The notes under the pieces were generated by a model. It did no database searches, was not told the DNA's origin, and saw nothing but the letters and a program-made list of their open reading frames with translations. A stretch of DNA of 64,000 nucleotides from Citrus sinensis. Lineage: Eukaryota; Streptophyta; Magnoliopsida; Sapindales; Rutaceae. How positions within the stretch are numbered: position 1 is the stretch's first letter; each line of letters opens with the position of its first letter. A program made the position numbers and the translations under genes. This document shows positions 1 through 12,607 of this stretch, piece after piece. The stretch lies in contig NC_068560.1 of NCBI RefSeq assembly GCF_022201045.2, positions 36,977,001 through 37,041,000 of the forward strand. Direction: 5' to 3'.

Positions 1-1500
1 ACTTGCAAAAACGGAACGATTTTGCTGTACATTACATTTATTTGAATTTGTGGGAGCGCACCCAGAAAGTGTAGTGTATCCGTTCAGAATCATTGCCTAA
101 ACCTAGATGAAAGACCACTGAAAGGAGAACGCAAGAAAAAATGTGAGCATAATAAGTGCAAAATGGAAAGAGCACCCCCAAAAGAAAAAAAAATTTAGAT
201 AACAGAAGCAACCCTGCAAAATTTCTTCAGTTAGAATGCTGTCATTATGATATGTACATTCCAAATGTAAACCCTTTTTTTATAAATTTTGTTCCTTTTA
301 AGGGAATATAATTATATTCGTCCCATACCTCAACATAGACTAATAACGAATTGGGAACAGTTCCTATGCTCTTGTTGAGATGAACTTTCCAATCATTTGG
401 AGGCAAAAATGACGGGTAAATGGTAGACTCACTAGGGTCCTAAAGTGTGGAAGTAGTAAATGCAATCAAGGACGCGCTTCAACACAACATAAACATAAGA
501 TTAGTAGATAATGCACCCAACGTTTCATTAAGCAGTTTTACACATGCTAGTTGAGAAGGTCAGCAACCAAACATGCTGTATCCACAATGGATAGTGTGAG
601 AGAAGGGTCTCCACTCTGAGAAAAAATTAATATTGTACAGTGATTTAACAAACTGCCTACATACTAGCACGAAGCAACGGAGCTAACAGCATTAAATAAA
701 TTTATCACCAGAAAAAAAAAGGTGACAAAATTGAAAGATAGACCATATCTCGGAACTCCCTTCTTACAGATGATCCTCTACATTCCTTCTTAAAAAAAAA
801 ATCTTGTCCGCAGAATTCATGATTGAGCTAAAATCAATTACAAGGCCCTTAAATTCTCAAATCTTTCAATTGATTAAGAAAAAAGAAGTTAATCACCAGA
901 GTGATCGGTCATACTCCATAAATCAATAATTGTTTATTCATGAACTTAATCGAAGGTAATAGATACTGATAATTTTTTTCTCTTTTGGGCAAGACACTGA
1001 TAAATTTTGATAAAAGAAATAGTCCCAAAAATAGAGGCAAAATGCTACAACATTTTTCCAGTAAATGGAGTAGGATGAAAACCTCAGAATTCTTGACCAA
1101 TAACAATATTGCTTAGTGAAAAAGACCATTTTAGAGCCAAAAAAAAAACTACAACAACAATAACCAGGCGAGGGAGCCAAAAAGCTCCTGGGTTTGCTAA
1201 TTTTTGTTGTCATATCCACCGAATGAAATGCCGAAGCCAGCTTAACAACACTACTTATATAAAGAAATCGAGATCAAGCCATCGTGTAAAGAAATTACCT
1301 TGAACTGAAATTTGATAAAGCAGAGGCTCTTGAAATGCTACTACAAAGTCACTAGGGTTTATCGTTGAATCGCTCTTGGTTTCATAGCCTATCCTATCCT
1401 GGTTAAAAGCTGAACGGAACTGGCCGGTAATGGTAATAATACGTCAAGGTTTTAACTTTTAACAAGGATATTCGAGTAATACGGCGACGGTTCGAGACAC
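1..1500. other. No gene recognised; possible end of a minus-strand gene
   Basis: No reading frame here looks like a real protein; the short frames are low-complexity. On the minus strand a plausible exon-like stretch around 1310-1385 ends at a good donor (AG/GTAATTTC, exon end at 1309). It could be an untranslated first exon of a gene running leftwards, but there is no coding support. Poly-A and poly-T runs are scattered through the stretch. Confidence 0.3.
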
Positions 1501-1709
1501 AAAATTGGGTCAAACGAAATGAAAACAAGCAGCCCAAAGTTGAACTTGCACCGTCAGATAAAACGATGTAATCAAAAGCTCATTGGGGTTGCTCTAGTAA
1601 TAGACTTTACTTATCTTTGGAGTCATGAAAGCCCATTACAAACTCGGGTTTGGATGGGCACCCGGGAGCCCGTTTGTGCTGGCTGCCAAAAGAGCACGCC
1701 TCGTGCAAT

Positions 1710-2258
1710 CCGCGGGATAAAAAGAGAATTGAGTGAGAGGCAGAGAAAGGAAGAGAGAGAAACCGACCGGCGAGAGGAGATCCGGCTAGCTTGTCGAGAG
1801 CAAGACATAGAGCGAGTAAACGAGTGTGAGAACCAAAACAAAAAGAGGAAGAGATATAACGGAGAGAAACTGGCGTCTAGAGCAAAATTGGGGGTTAGGT
1901 AGACGAGCCGGCGAGGACGGAGAGATAATCCGACGAGAAGCGAGAGAAAAGATAGGAGATTAAGAAACGGCGAGAAATCATATCGGCTATTTCTCCTGTC
2001 GTGGGCCTCTGCATATTTTCCTAAAATGCCCTCGTGATGCAGCGATTTTTCAACTTTAACTGGTGAGCCTTTTCGTCAACTGGTTTTACTTTTCGTCGTT
2101 GACCGAATCTGTGTTGAAGTTTCGTGTTTCATTGCTTATTGGCACTCCAAGCACTGCAGCATCGCTTCATTTTATTGTTTGTTTTGACCTTATGTTGACA
2201 TTGTTTGTACAATTGTGGAATCTGAAAATCATTTTATTTTTCACTTCTGTATTTAATA
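1710..2258 (+). promoter_or_regulatory. Putative core promoter, GA-rich leader and 5'UTR intron of the RING gene
   Basis: A TATA-like GATAAAAA lies near 1714. It is followed by about 200 bases very rich in GAGA/AGAGAG, a common form of plant 5' leader. A donor-like CTG/GTGAGC near 2060 and an acceptor-like TTTAATAG near 2258 suggest an intron in the 5'UTR, about 60 bases before the start codon at 2317. This is inferred from composition and splice-like motifs only. Confidence 0.35.
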
Positions 2259-2316
2259 GGTGAGAAGTATAGTTCATGCGAGTACTTCAGATAGGCATTT
2301 TTGTGTACAAGTGATT

Positions 2317-4435
2317 ATGGGTTCGGCTTGCTGTGTTGCTGCAAGGGATGGGACCCTTCCTAATAGAACCAGAGTTGAAACTTCGCGTAGAAATCTCATT
2401 TGCTCTCCATCATGGAGCTTCAGGCGGGATAATCAAAGGCGTGTGGCTGGTGAAGTTGAAGAATCTCCATATCAAGTGTCCCGTGGAGTTAACAGGAACT
2501 TTAGTAGGGAGATAAAAGGGCCATTTGATTCTGAGAGAGGTAATCATTCCGATGGCGGAAGCCTTGAGTTTGTTGGAACGCCATCCTCTCTAAAATCGCC
2601 AGTCCATGAAGAAATGGGTGCAAGTTTGATGACTATGCCTTCAGGTAGATTTTGTATTTGTGTCTGGTTATAATGTTTACCATATTTTAAGTGTTTCATG
2701 CTAGTTCATTTAGAAATGCTCATTTCATATATTTGTAACTGTCCCCTGCGTTGCAATTATGCTTTCATGTGAATAAATGTTGTATTAAGAGATTAACTAT
2801 ATAAGGATTTAATATTGTTCCCTTTAGGACATGTTCATATTCTCTTCACAAGTCTAGTTTGCTTAAATTAATTTTGTTGTTGGGCTACAAACTTTCATAC
2901 TATTGTATTATAGTTCGTACATTGAGAACTTCTCATTTCCCTGCTTTCAACTGCTTGTAGCGTGTTGGTTGTCGTTGCTGGACAATTGGGTTAGTTTTGA
3001 TTAATGTTGATTGAGGATGTATGTACTATTGGACACTGTTTTAGTTCGATGGTGCTTAAAATAGAACTGTGAAATTAGAACATTATCTCAGTCCATAAAT
3101 TTTGGGATGTGATTATGTGAAACATGGTTCTTTACCTGCTTCTGTTCCCTTTTTCTGTATGCAGCCATAAGTAATATGTTTCATTGAACATATCCTCTGT
3201 GTGTGTGTGTGTGTGTGTAAAGCATTTTTCATGTTATATTTGATGTTTTTCTGCATTATTGCTTCAGACTTATCCATGGCAAGCAATTATTCGACTGAAG
3301 TGAAATCCATGGCTAGCAATTATTCTGTGGAGGTGAGTTTCTACTGGTTGAAACGCCAGCTAGTGGAAGACATTATTTGTATGCTGTATTTTTTTCTTTA
3401 AGTAATGTCAAAGCTCCTTGCCTCTGTCTCTTCGTGGATTTACATCTAGCCTTTTGCTGATTGTTTTAGGTGAAGAACTTAGCAGAATCACCAAACATTG
3501 CTGATATATCTACACAAAAGCTTTCATTTTCAATTCCTTCACCGTTCTCAACTCCTATTGCTGATCCCTTGTGTGCCCATGCCCATCCACTCCCTCCCAA
3601 TTCAACCCCATCTAGACGGGCCCGCCGTTCACCTGGGCACCGGCTGTTGAGACAGGTTTCTGATAGTCGAATCCTGGGATTGAAGTCGCCAAATAATTAC
3701 TGTGTGTCCGAAGGTAGGTCTTCTTTTGTGCTATCCGCTTGCAGCAACGACTTAACTGCTGGATCATATGGTGGGTCTTCTGATGGCTGGTCCATGCGCA
3801 CCTTTTCTGAGCTTGTGGCCTCTTCTCAAAGAGAAAGGTGGTCTTTTGACAGCGAGCACCTGGGCTTTGGTCACTGCAATGTAAGTGGATCCAGCAGCAG
3901 GTTCTCATGTTCACCCTCTGTGGATCTACAAGCTTGTGGTGCTTGCTCAAAGCTCTTGACAGAGAGATCTTCATGGTGCAGCCAGAGAATTGGTGCCAAT
4001 AATGAACTCTCAGTTGCTGCTGTGCTTGTCTGTGGACATGTTTATCATGCAGAGTGCTTGGAGATTATGACAGTAGACACTGATAAGTATGACCCAGCTT
4101 GCCCAATATGTGTGGTTGGAGAAAAGCAAGTGTCAAAGATGTCAAGAAAAGCTTTTAAAGCAGAAGCAGAATTAAGGGCAAAATATCATAAGATATCAAG
4201 AAACCGAGTTGTGGATAGTTACCTCGATGGTGATTGTGAAGATTTTTATAACCCAAAAGATGCCAAACAAGATGGAAAAACTCCGAAGATTGAAGCTAGT
4301 TCTAGCACCAGGAGCTCCTCAGTGAAGCCTTTCTTGAGACGGCATTTTTCGTTAGGGTCCAAGTGGAGTAGATCAGTAACAGATAATGATTCTGTCTGGA
4401 AGAAGGGTTTTTGGGCCAGATATAGGAAAGATTGA
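2317..4435 (+). CDS. RING/U-box superfamily protein, probable membrane-anchored E3 ligase
   Basis: Exons are 2317-2644, 3268-3332 and 3470-4435, giving 452 aa; all junctions are GT-AG and phase is kept. The start MGSACCVAARD fits an N-myristoylation signal on Gly2 with neighbouring Cys5/Cys6 as S-acylation sites, so membrane attachment is likely. The first two thirds are Ser-rich and probably disordered, with Pro-rich SIPSPFSTPIADP near the start of exon 3. A RING-like zinc-binding region follows: CGACSKLL, then VCGHVYHAECLE and ACPICVV (Cys and His ligands visible), with a wide gap after the second Cys pair. The tail is basic and ends WARYRKD. The 65-nt middle exon carries an 11-aa tandem repeat. 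It resembles the Arabidopsis At1g19680/At1g75400 proteins as I remember them. E3 activity is inferred from the domain; the substrate is unknown. Confidence 0.88.
3199..3219. repeat. (GT)n microsatellite in intron 1 of the RING gene
   Basis: About ten uninterrupted TG units lie roughly 50 bases before the acceptor of exon 2. It is a simple-sequence repeat, likely polymorphic. Confidence 0.9.
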
Positions 4436-7400
4436 TTTACCACAGCTTGGTAAAAGGTGAGGAGATGTGTTTTATTTTCTGTTATGCTAGCACTTCTTTG
4501 ACTTGTTTTTATTACTTTATAGTGTCTAGCTTTGTTAAGTAAAATGATTTTTTCCTTTAAAGGTTTTCCAGGAAATGCTGGTGATATTACTACATTGTGA
4601 AGCTGAAGGCAGGCTGCTTTCAGATACTGATGTGACGTAGTTGGTGTCCAAGCTCTTGGCTTCCACAAAATATAGATCCCTTTTCTTTTCTCAGGTAAAT
4701 CCTATTGCAGGCAATTGTAGGATAGTCTACATCAACCCGACCCACCTGATTACTCAAGTTCTAATTGAACTTCTTTTAGCCGGTTGGCCTGGTTCAGGCT
4801 TCTGCTTTGAGTTTCTAAAAACTTGCAGCCAGCCAGAACAATGGCGTAGCTTGTGAAATGCTAGGAATAAAATGAATGTTATGGTGGGCTTTTGGAAATG
4901 TTATATTGTTAGGAATTTAGCTAAGATATGAAATATTACTCTATTTTAGTCTGTGTACTTAATGAATGATTCCTACGGAATGCGACAAGCAAACTCATCA
5001 AGTCTTCAATTCCACAGATGGGAATTGGCTTCAAGCATTGTTTATTGCCACCAGCATCTTGCTCAGTGGCATACCTTTATTTTCTTACCGCCTTAAGCTT
5101 GATTAAACCATTTAACCGACATGACAAATCATGATGCTTTTCTGGTACCATATCTGTTAGAGGATATTGCCTTTTTTTTTTGTGTGTGTCTGTGTATGTT
5201 TTTTACCAGGTTGTTACTTTACACGATAAAGATGAAATGAATGGAAGTGAATAGCTAATGTTGTGATACTCGCAAATTTAATAGACGTCAGACGTGTGTG
5301 ATTAGAAAGGAGTGCCGATTGTTCACGGTTGGTATCGTGGTTCCCAATTTGTGTTTTAAGGAATTTTGGCACGTGTTGGTTGATGAAGGTCATCGACCTA
5401 GTAATAAGAATTTGCCCGTCGTCGTTTTAGAAGGATGCTCAATTTTTGCATGGAGAAGAATGTCGCATTCAATGCATCGCAATATTAAGCTAGTGGACAT
5501 CGCATTAATACGCAAAGCATAGGGGGTAAATTTCCATAACTAGTCCAAAAACTTTGGGTTTTTTTAGATAGGGTGGTTTTTTGAATCTATTAAATTTCTC
5601 ACTAAATTTTTATTGTAAAAATTTAATTTTATCAATTATTTATTTAGCATTGATCTTTCTTCTATTTTCTACTTCCCTTATCAAAAGTATACATGAAGTA
5701 AATATTACATTTAACAAGTGAAATTGTTTAAAAATTAATAAATTTAGTCATGTTGTAATCTAAAATAAAATGAAAGGAATAACACTCACTCATCATGTTA
5801 AAATAATAATAATAATAATTAAAGTTTTTGTACTATTTTAAATTTATTATAAATTTTTTGGTCATCCTTCAGATGAGAACAAGAGAAAGAATAAAAAAGA
5901 AAAAATAAAAGGAAGAAACTAATTTAGGTTTTGCCTATTATTATAAAAGAGAGAAAATAATTACATAAGGATAATTTTGTAGCCTTTGAAATTAGTAAAT
6001 TAAAATAATAAATATTTTAATTAAATAATGGGGTGCTGAAAGGAAATTAATGGGTTTCGACCAATTACCTGCGAAGCTCATTAAACTAATCTTCTTGTTC
6101 AAAAAGACTCATTATTTTGTATTATTTAACAAAGCACAACATATGCAATTTTGTGCGATGTTCACATAAACACAATAATTTTATTTTTATTTTATTTTTT
6201 AATTTCATCAATGTTATTATCCAATTTTGTTGTGTGGTTTGTTGCAACGTAATGACGAAGAACAAATTGGCAAAGCATAAACAACCAGATCGTTATTATT
6301 TATATGTTGATGTATGAATTTGTTGGCATTTGTAACTTGAGTGTTGAATTTTGTCGTATGGTTTAAGTATTAAAACTTATTGTTGCATTTACAAGTTAGT
6401 AATTAATATTAGGCTGCCTTTATCGCAATATGAAAAAAAAAAACAAAAAAAAAAAACAATGCTACTATAGTTTTTTTGGTCAAAAAATAATGATAATTGC
6501 AGAACATATGATTTTTACAAGTACAAAAATGTTTTCTTTATGGGTGACAGATATCTGTTGCACAATGACCTTAATATAAAATGTAAAATGTGTGATAAGA
6601 TTTCTGTCGCAGTTTTTCTGATTTTTTTTTTTTTTTTTAAAGTACGTTTTAACCCAAAATTTAATCGGGGTGTGAAGCTTTCGTCTCCTCTGCATCATTC
6701 AATTGGAGATCGGAATCATGCGGCATCAAAACGACAAGCGTTACTGTAATGGACCCACCAAATTCCTCTGCTTTTTGGCCTTTGGTACTCTTTGTTACAA
6801 AACACACATTAATTAAATCAACATGTTGAATCACAACGGTGTTGATTCATATGATCACCGCCAAGAAATATAATTTCCCATCTAATCAAAACCATTGTGG
6901 CGCCACATAAAAAGGTTCCAGAACCCTTTGATCCTCAGCGGATGGTGACTGATCAATCATGTACGTAGGTAATAGCATTTTTACGCACTTCAACAAAAGT
7001 TCATAGAGATAATAATATTCCCAACCAATCATGTAAATTATGTAACCGTATAATTATCCAAATTATAAAATAGTCCATAGAAACTACAATTACGGAATTT
7101 ACACTTTCTCACTTTTTTTTCTTTTTTTTTCAATCTATCAACTCAAACTAAATATTATATCAATCCATATTATTTTATGAATAGAGAAAAATGACATCTT
7201 CACTCTTCAACAATAACCACATCAATTTTGAAAATAAGATCAATTGTATGAAAATATTAATCTTAATTTCTTGCTCACCAATTGATGATTTGTTGATTTT
7301 TTTTTTCCAGAGTGGCGATGTCTATGATTTGTTCATAATGGTATTGGTTTGGTGATTTATTGATAGTAGTGAGAGAACTTTGGTCTAAAAAACTTGCATT

Positions 7401-8020
7401 TGTCCTAATTTAGAGGACCAATCATGTACATGTTTCCAAAGTGCTAACGCCAAAAGATAAGATTTGAATATGATAATAACCTATATATATATATATGGTA
7501 GTTGTTACGTTATAATAGCTAATGTCAATTAGCTTAATAATTAGTTATGAGTTTAGAAAGCCTGATCAAATGCGTGCCATTGCAAACACTAGAGACTAAG
7601 CCCAAAGCTGCACAGTATTGAGTTGTCAGTCGTTCAAGAACCAAAACTTGAGTGGCTATCCTAAGAGATACTTCCCATGTTATCACGCTTTTCTCTATTG
7701 AAATTGAGAAAAAGGACAATTGATTTATTAATTTCATCCGTGTTCATGAACTGGTATAATTTGTTTTGTGCAATAACAATTTGTAATGTATTTTCACCAA
7801 AAAAAAAAAAAAATCACGAATAATTTTCCTTAGCCTGTTTACATTTATTTAATTTCTACCGCTATAAGATAGAACACTACATGAAAATTGCATTTGTCAA
7901 AAAAACAATTTTACAATTAAAAAAGAAAAAAAAAAAGGCCCTGTCTTCGTCCACGATAGAGATAATGCTTACTAAAAGGACGAATTGTTAAAAAAAAGAC
8001 GTACGATGATGTTATGAACC
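4436..8020. other. 3'UTR of the RING gene, then AT-rich intergenic DNA
   Basis: The first 500 bases or so are probably the 3'UTR of the RING gene. The rest, to the end of the next gene, is AT-rich with poly-A and poly-T runs, a short (AAT)n near 5804 and a TA run near 7484. Short frames at 5298-5522 and 6117-6317 show no family signature. No transposon ends were recognised. Confidence 0.5.
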
Positions 8021-10643
8021 TCAGGGACTACATTGATATGGTTTATCCATTTGGTTAATAATGCTCTGCAATCCTGATTTATAACTTGGATGCTGAAGCC
8101 TCACTCCTAATTCCTTCTTCATACGCACATTTGAAACCCGCTTCTCACCCCTTGAACTTCCCTTCTCATTCGATGATTCTGTGTTCTCCCGAGGTTTCCT
8201 ATGTTTGAGCAAGCCAGGCCACTTTTTCTCAACCAAGTCCCAAGCATATGCAAAAACCTCTTCTCGGGGAGCAGGGTCATCGTCAACAACATTGTATACA
8301 TTCCTGAGAATAAGAAAACCCGAGGGGATAATTACCATTTCCTTGTTTCCGACTGAAATAAACAGAACTAAAGCAAGTGCAAAAGATGAGAAGAAAGGGG
8401 AAACCAATAATTACCAAAGAACATATAGCACATATTGCAAACAACAAAAATATCACTCGAAACACATCCCCATCCTGCACGGTGTTCTTGTGTGTAAAGC
8501 AAGTACAGTCGTGTGGCATTTTCATAAAAGAAAACCGTAGGTTCTAAGTAATCCAGCCAAGTAAAACTTAAAATGGATTCAAGCCCAATTATAATATCAG
8601 GTGACAAACTAAAGACGAACAAGAGTAATTTTTTAGAATTGAAATTTACTAGCAGTTGACAACGCCACTCAAATTTTCTTCTAGCAATGAAAAATAAGAA
8701 ATTGACTTGAAGTGCTGTGATATAATTCTTCTTTGGAATTTTACCAATTTAGTTTTCACACTTGGTATGTCAGAACTTGAATGAATAATGCAAATAAAAT
8801 TACAATCAAGTTAAGCAAGCCCAGCACTGGAGATTACCAAGCAGATGGTTTATCAATGCTAGCACTAAGTACTTGACAGATGTCATCAACATGAATTCTG
8901 GATGTGTATTGCCTGGATCTTCTCATTTTCTGGCCTTCTGACAATGGTAACTGCTTAATTATTGTATCAACAGAACTACAATGGAAGAATATAGACCAAG
9001 CGTTAGCTCCACTTTAGCACAGAAACTAGACCAAAATGAAATCTAAAGTGATAAGCAAGCAAAAACCAAGGCCGCCCAACATGGTTAGATAGACTGTGAA
9101 ATTAACTTTGCACGATCATCCCTAAACAATATTATTGACCTTTGGAGAAGGATGCGTTAATGTTTTACACATTCCAAGATTAGAAAAGGCAGCATATATG
9201 GTCTAAGTGCAGTATCAGTACAAACCTTCTGCCAGGGCCGTAGATGCCTCCAAGTCGAAATACTTGTACTGAGATCCCAAGATCACGTCCAAGATTTAAC
9301 CATCCTTTCTCAGCAGCTAATCTTAATCTACCCAACTCAGTTGTAGGGTTTGCACGGTAACTGCAACGGTGTAAAATGGTTAAACTTAGCAAAAAATGAT
9401 CTCAGCTTATTGTAAAAGTTAAGATGCCATAAGTATCAGTCAAGATTAACTGGCTCACTCCTCATCCACCCATGCACCACCAGAATGTCCATATACACCT
9501 ACCAAACAGAAGCAACAATTAATTCCAAGGCCAAATGCCCATCACAATAATGGCTAATGGGTCAGACCAGTACACATTAACTTTAGTACCGACAATCACA
9601 AGTTGCTAATATTTCATATGGAGAAGTATGGCATTACACAACCATTGCCCAACAATGGATTACAGTTCATGCATACCAGTTGATGATAAATAACCAAGCC
9701 ACTGGAGATGTCCATTCATTAATGTACTTCTAAGCAGCTCTCCATGCTCAAGCATCTGTATAATCAGTAAGAACAGAATAAGCAGGACTAGATTGTTAAT
9801 AAACTAAGAAACAAGGTATCCTGATCACTCCAAAATTTTCAAATAGTTCTTTTTTAAAATAAAATAAAAATAAAACAATTAATAAATTATTAAATTAAGC
9901 ACTCATAGCAATACCGGATCACCAGTACCCTCAAGAGGAGGGATTGAGACAAGAAGGTGCGTGTAATTTTTCAAAGTAGGTAGGATCATCAAGCTGCAAA
10001 TTAAATTAATATTAAGTGATTAAATACACAAAAATATTTAATAGCTTTAATACTTCCCAAGAAAGAAAAAAAAAAAAAAAACTCACGTTGTCTCATTGGC
10101 ATTGAACAGGTGAACATCAAATCCGCTCAGTTCAAGCTCCTTTTTCTTCATAACATTAGTGCAAGTCCCAGAGACAACCCTAATAGATTCAATACGTGTT
10201 TCAATTAATATTAAAATGACAATTAGTTCAAAAATCTCAATCTAAATTTGGTGATTAAATGATGCATTATTATACCAGCCTTGATTCTTGATCTTTTCCG
10301 CAAAGATACGTCCGACGAAACCCATGCCCAGAATTAACATCCGGTTTGGAGATTGCCATTCCGATTTATCGGAATGAGAAAGATTAACCGCGGTGCGAAT
10401 TGTCGAACAACGGATAAACGTCGGAGTTTCGACTTTTGAAGAAACATTAGTTATTGCGCTTGGCGCATGGGTCGATTGAAAGGGGAGAGTAGCGAATCCA
10501 CCCGATAATTGACATATCTCCATCACGATATTTCGGGTATTTGGTTGGGACAGCAATGCCGATATGGTTGTAAATACTGACGGAGCGGATTGATTAGACG
10601 AAAATGCCCTTACCAACTGACACATTTTAGCGTACATCATCAC
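8021..10643 (-). CDS. NAD(P)-binding Rossmann-fold protein, extended-SDR/epimerase-like, plastid-type
   Basis: Eight exons in minus-strand order: 10643-10276, 10179-10087, 9993-9915, 9755-9677, 9498-9459, 9360-9226, 8975-8838, 8303-8021. All are GT-AG with continuous phase, giving 404 aa. The first 100 residues are Ser/Thr-rich and poor in acid, like a plastid transit peptide. Then comes the dinucleotide-binding loop MLILGMGFVGRIF (GxGxxG at about 106-111). Conserved epimerase-like blocks follow: YLSSTGVYG, ELGRLRLAAE, FRLGGIYGPGR, RIHVDDIC and VYNVVDDDPAPREEV. The layout matches the YeeZ-like/atypical extended SDRs and Arabidopsis At1g19690 as I recall it. The first of three consecutive Met codons is taken as the start. 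Substrate unknown. The gene is head-to-head with the TLC gene, 862 bases apart. Confidence 0.88.
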
Positions 10644-10715
10644 ACGCCACCTCTGTTGTTTCGTATATTTTCGTATCTTTCACTCGACATATTTTCCACT
10701 GTTGACAAATTATGC

Positions 10716-10876
10716 CAAGGATTTTGTTACCTTATAGAATTGTAAATCGTTAAATTTAATGGAACTGAGAAGAGGTATTGAATAATAATAAAAGAATTGT
10801 GAAAACTGAAAAAGATGTTATCAATTTTGTAATGTCTATTATCATCCCACCATTATGTAAGGTAACAAAATCCTTG
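10716..10876. repeat. Inverted repeat (MITE-like hairpin) in a divergent intergenic region
   Basis: CAAGGATTTTGTTACCTTA at 10716-10734 returns as its exact reverse complement at 10858-10876. The arms are 19 bases and perfect, around about 120 bases of AT-rich sequence. Weaker similarity extends a little outside each arm. It lies just upstream of the NAD(P)-binding gene. No clear target-site duplication was seen. Confidence 0.6.
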
Positions 10877-11202
10877 TGACAATTAGACAATGAAATAGTC
10901 CTTTTTTATTTTAAATTTAAAAGACTAAAAAAGTACATTAAATGGCTTACCTCCTCACGCATGAAAATATAAATAAAAATTTGATTCTGATGACAGGCAA
11001 TACATTAGAATGCATCCAAAGAGAGGACACTTGCTGTGGCACTCTCGCACATCAGCACAACTCAAAAGCCGTACCAATTTAACGAGCAAATGTAAATTCA
11101 AACGCCTCTGAATGAAAGAAAGCAAGGGAGTACCCAATCACTTAAATAAAGCAAATTTAGCTTCGCTGAAGATTGACTGGATCCACAAAAACATTAAAAT
11201 AA

Positions 11203-11244
11203 ATAAATAAATAAATAAATAAGAGAGAGAGAGAGAGAGAGAGA
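11203..11244. repeat. Compound microsatellite (AAAT)n(GA)n
   Basis: A run of about five AAAT units runs directly into about ten GA units, upstream of the TLC-domain gene start at 11506. It may lie in the promoter or 5'UTR. Confidence 0.85.
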
Positions 11245-11505
11245 AATAATTCAAATCAGTAATCAATAAGCATAAGAAATGAGTTTATGTAAAGAGCAAG
11301 CACGAGTTTGGCCAACTGACCTAACGACAATATAAGCATTAAAGAAGTTCAACTAAATAGAGGCATAGCAGAAACAGAACACAATTGCTTGAAAGAAGCT
11401 TCTCCATTTGTTTGTTAGTTCTCATAGGCTTTTTGAGACATCTCCTATTTTCTTGCAACATTATCGTAATCTCAACCTGCTTGCGTTGCGGGGATATTTG
11501 AATCC

Positions 11506-12607
11506 ATGGATGATTACATTTTGAAGTTGGTTGTAGTTGCTGTCGTTTCATGGACTGCGGCTTTTCTGTTCATCAGAAAAATCTTCCCAAATCGCTCTTT
11601 CGACTTCTGCAATCGTCTAGTTTCTACAGCTCATGCAACTTTAGCTGTAACGTTGACCTCGCTCTCTGTTCAAGACTGGAGATGCCCAGTTTGTCCCCTG
11701 GCTTCAAACTCTTCCCCTCGCCAGGTTCTGTTCTTTTCTACTTGGTTTCTTTAGGCATGTATAGTAGAGATCAGTTGGCTACCATGAATTTTAATACGTG
11801 AATCTTGATAACTTGGCGCGCAGATGCAAACATTAGCGTGGACTCTTGCTTATCTTGTATATGATCTAGTATGCTGCTTGTTCGATCAACGAGTAAATGT
11901 TGACAATACAATTCACCACTTGATCAGCATAGTTGGAATCGGAGCCGGTCTCGTCTATGAAAAGGTTGTATGATTTTGGACATAAAATTTCAAGTCCCTT
12001 TGTTTGTTTGTTTGTTTGTCTGGATTCTTGAGATGCGGTTGTGTTAATGCTGCTAAATTAAAATGTACAGAGCGGATCGGAACTGGCAGCTGCATTATGG
12101 ATAACAGAGATCTCCAGCCCTTTCCTCCACTGCAGGGAGATGCTTAAAGAGCTTGGTTACAGAGACACTGGCCTTAATTTGACAGCTGATGTAAGTTTTA
12201 ACTCTGTGTTAAAAGAAAAATGGATCACTATTAAGAGCTCCAATTTGTAAATCCAATGTTTGAGCTTGAGATTAGGAATCCTAACTCTACCAACTGTGCT
12301 GTTCAGGTAACGTTTGCAGCTATATTTACATTTGCAAGGATGGTGTGCGGGCCTTATCTCGCTTACTTGACGCTATCTGCTAGAAATCCAATCATCATCA
12401 AGGTAACTATTAATACCAACCCCCCTCTTTTCGCGCTCTAAGCAACCAAAGTTACGTTTTGAATTTTTCAACTGATGATTTCATTCTCCTACAACGTCTT
12501 AGGCGATGGCACTTGGGCTGCAGCTGGTTAGCGCTTTTTGGTTCTTCAAGATTGCAAGAATGGTGAAATACAAGCTGGCTAAATGGACGTCCAAAAAGGC
12601 GGCGTGA
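11506..12607 (+). CDS. TLC (TRAM/LAG1/CLN8) domain membrane protein
   Basis: Five exons, 11506-11724, 11824-11964, 12071-12190, 12307-12402 and 12503-12607, all in phase, give 226 aa. The protein opens with a hydrophobic span (LKLVVVAVVSWTAAFLFI, about 6-23). Further spans occur around TAHATLAVTLTSL, LAYLVYDLVCCLF, FAAIFTFARMVCGPYLAYL and LGLQLVSAFWFF. The block IHHLISIVGIGAGL followed by ALWITEISSPFLHCREML is the typical TLC core with conserved His and acidic positions. It ends in a Lys-rich cytosolic tail ending KWTSKKAA. The family (TLCD4/TMEM56-like in animals; At1g45010 in Arabidopsis, from memory) is linked to membrane lipid handling; a precise reaction cannot be named. It converges with RPT4. 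Confidence 0.88.

Noticed and set aside
938-1303. Overlapping 60-90 codon frames on both strands near the left edge
   Set aside because: Low-complexity, hydrophobic or Lys-rich translations with no domain and no splice support.
5298-5522. 74-codon frame downstream of the RING gene
   Set aside because: Composition is not distinctive, no domain, no splice context, and no start-site support.
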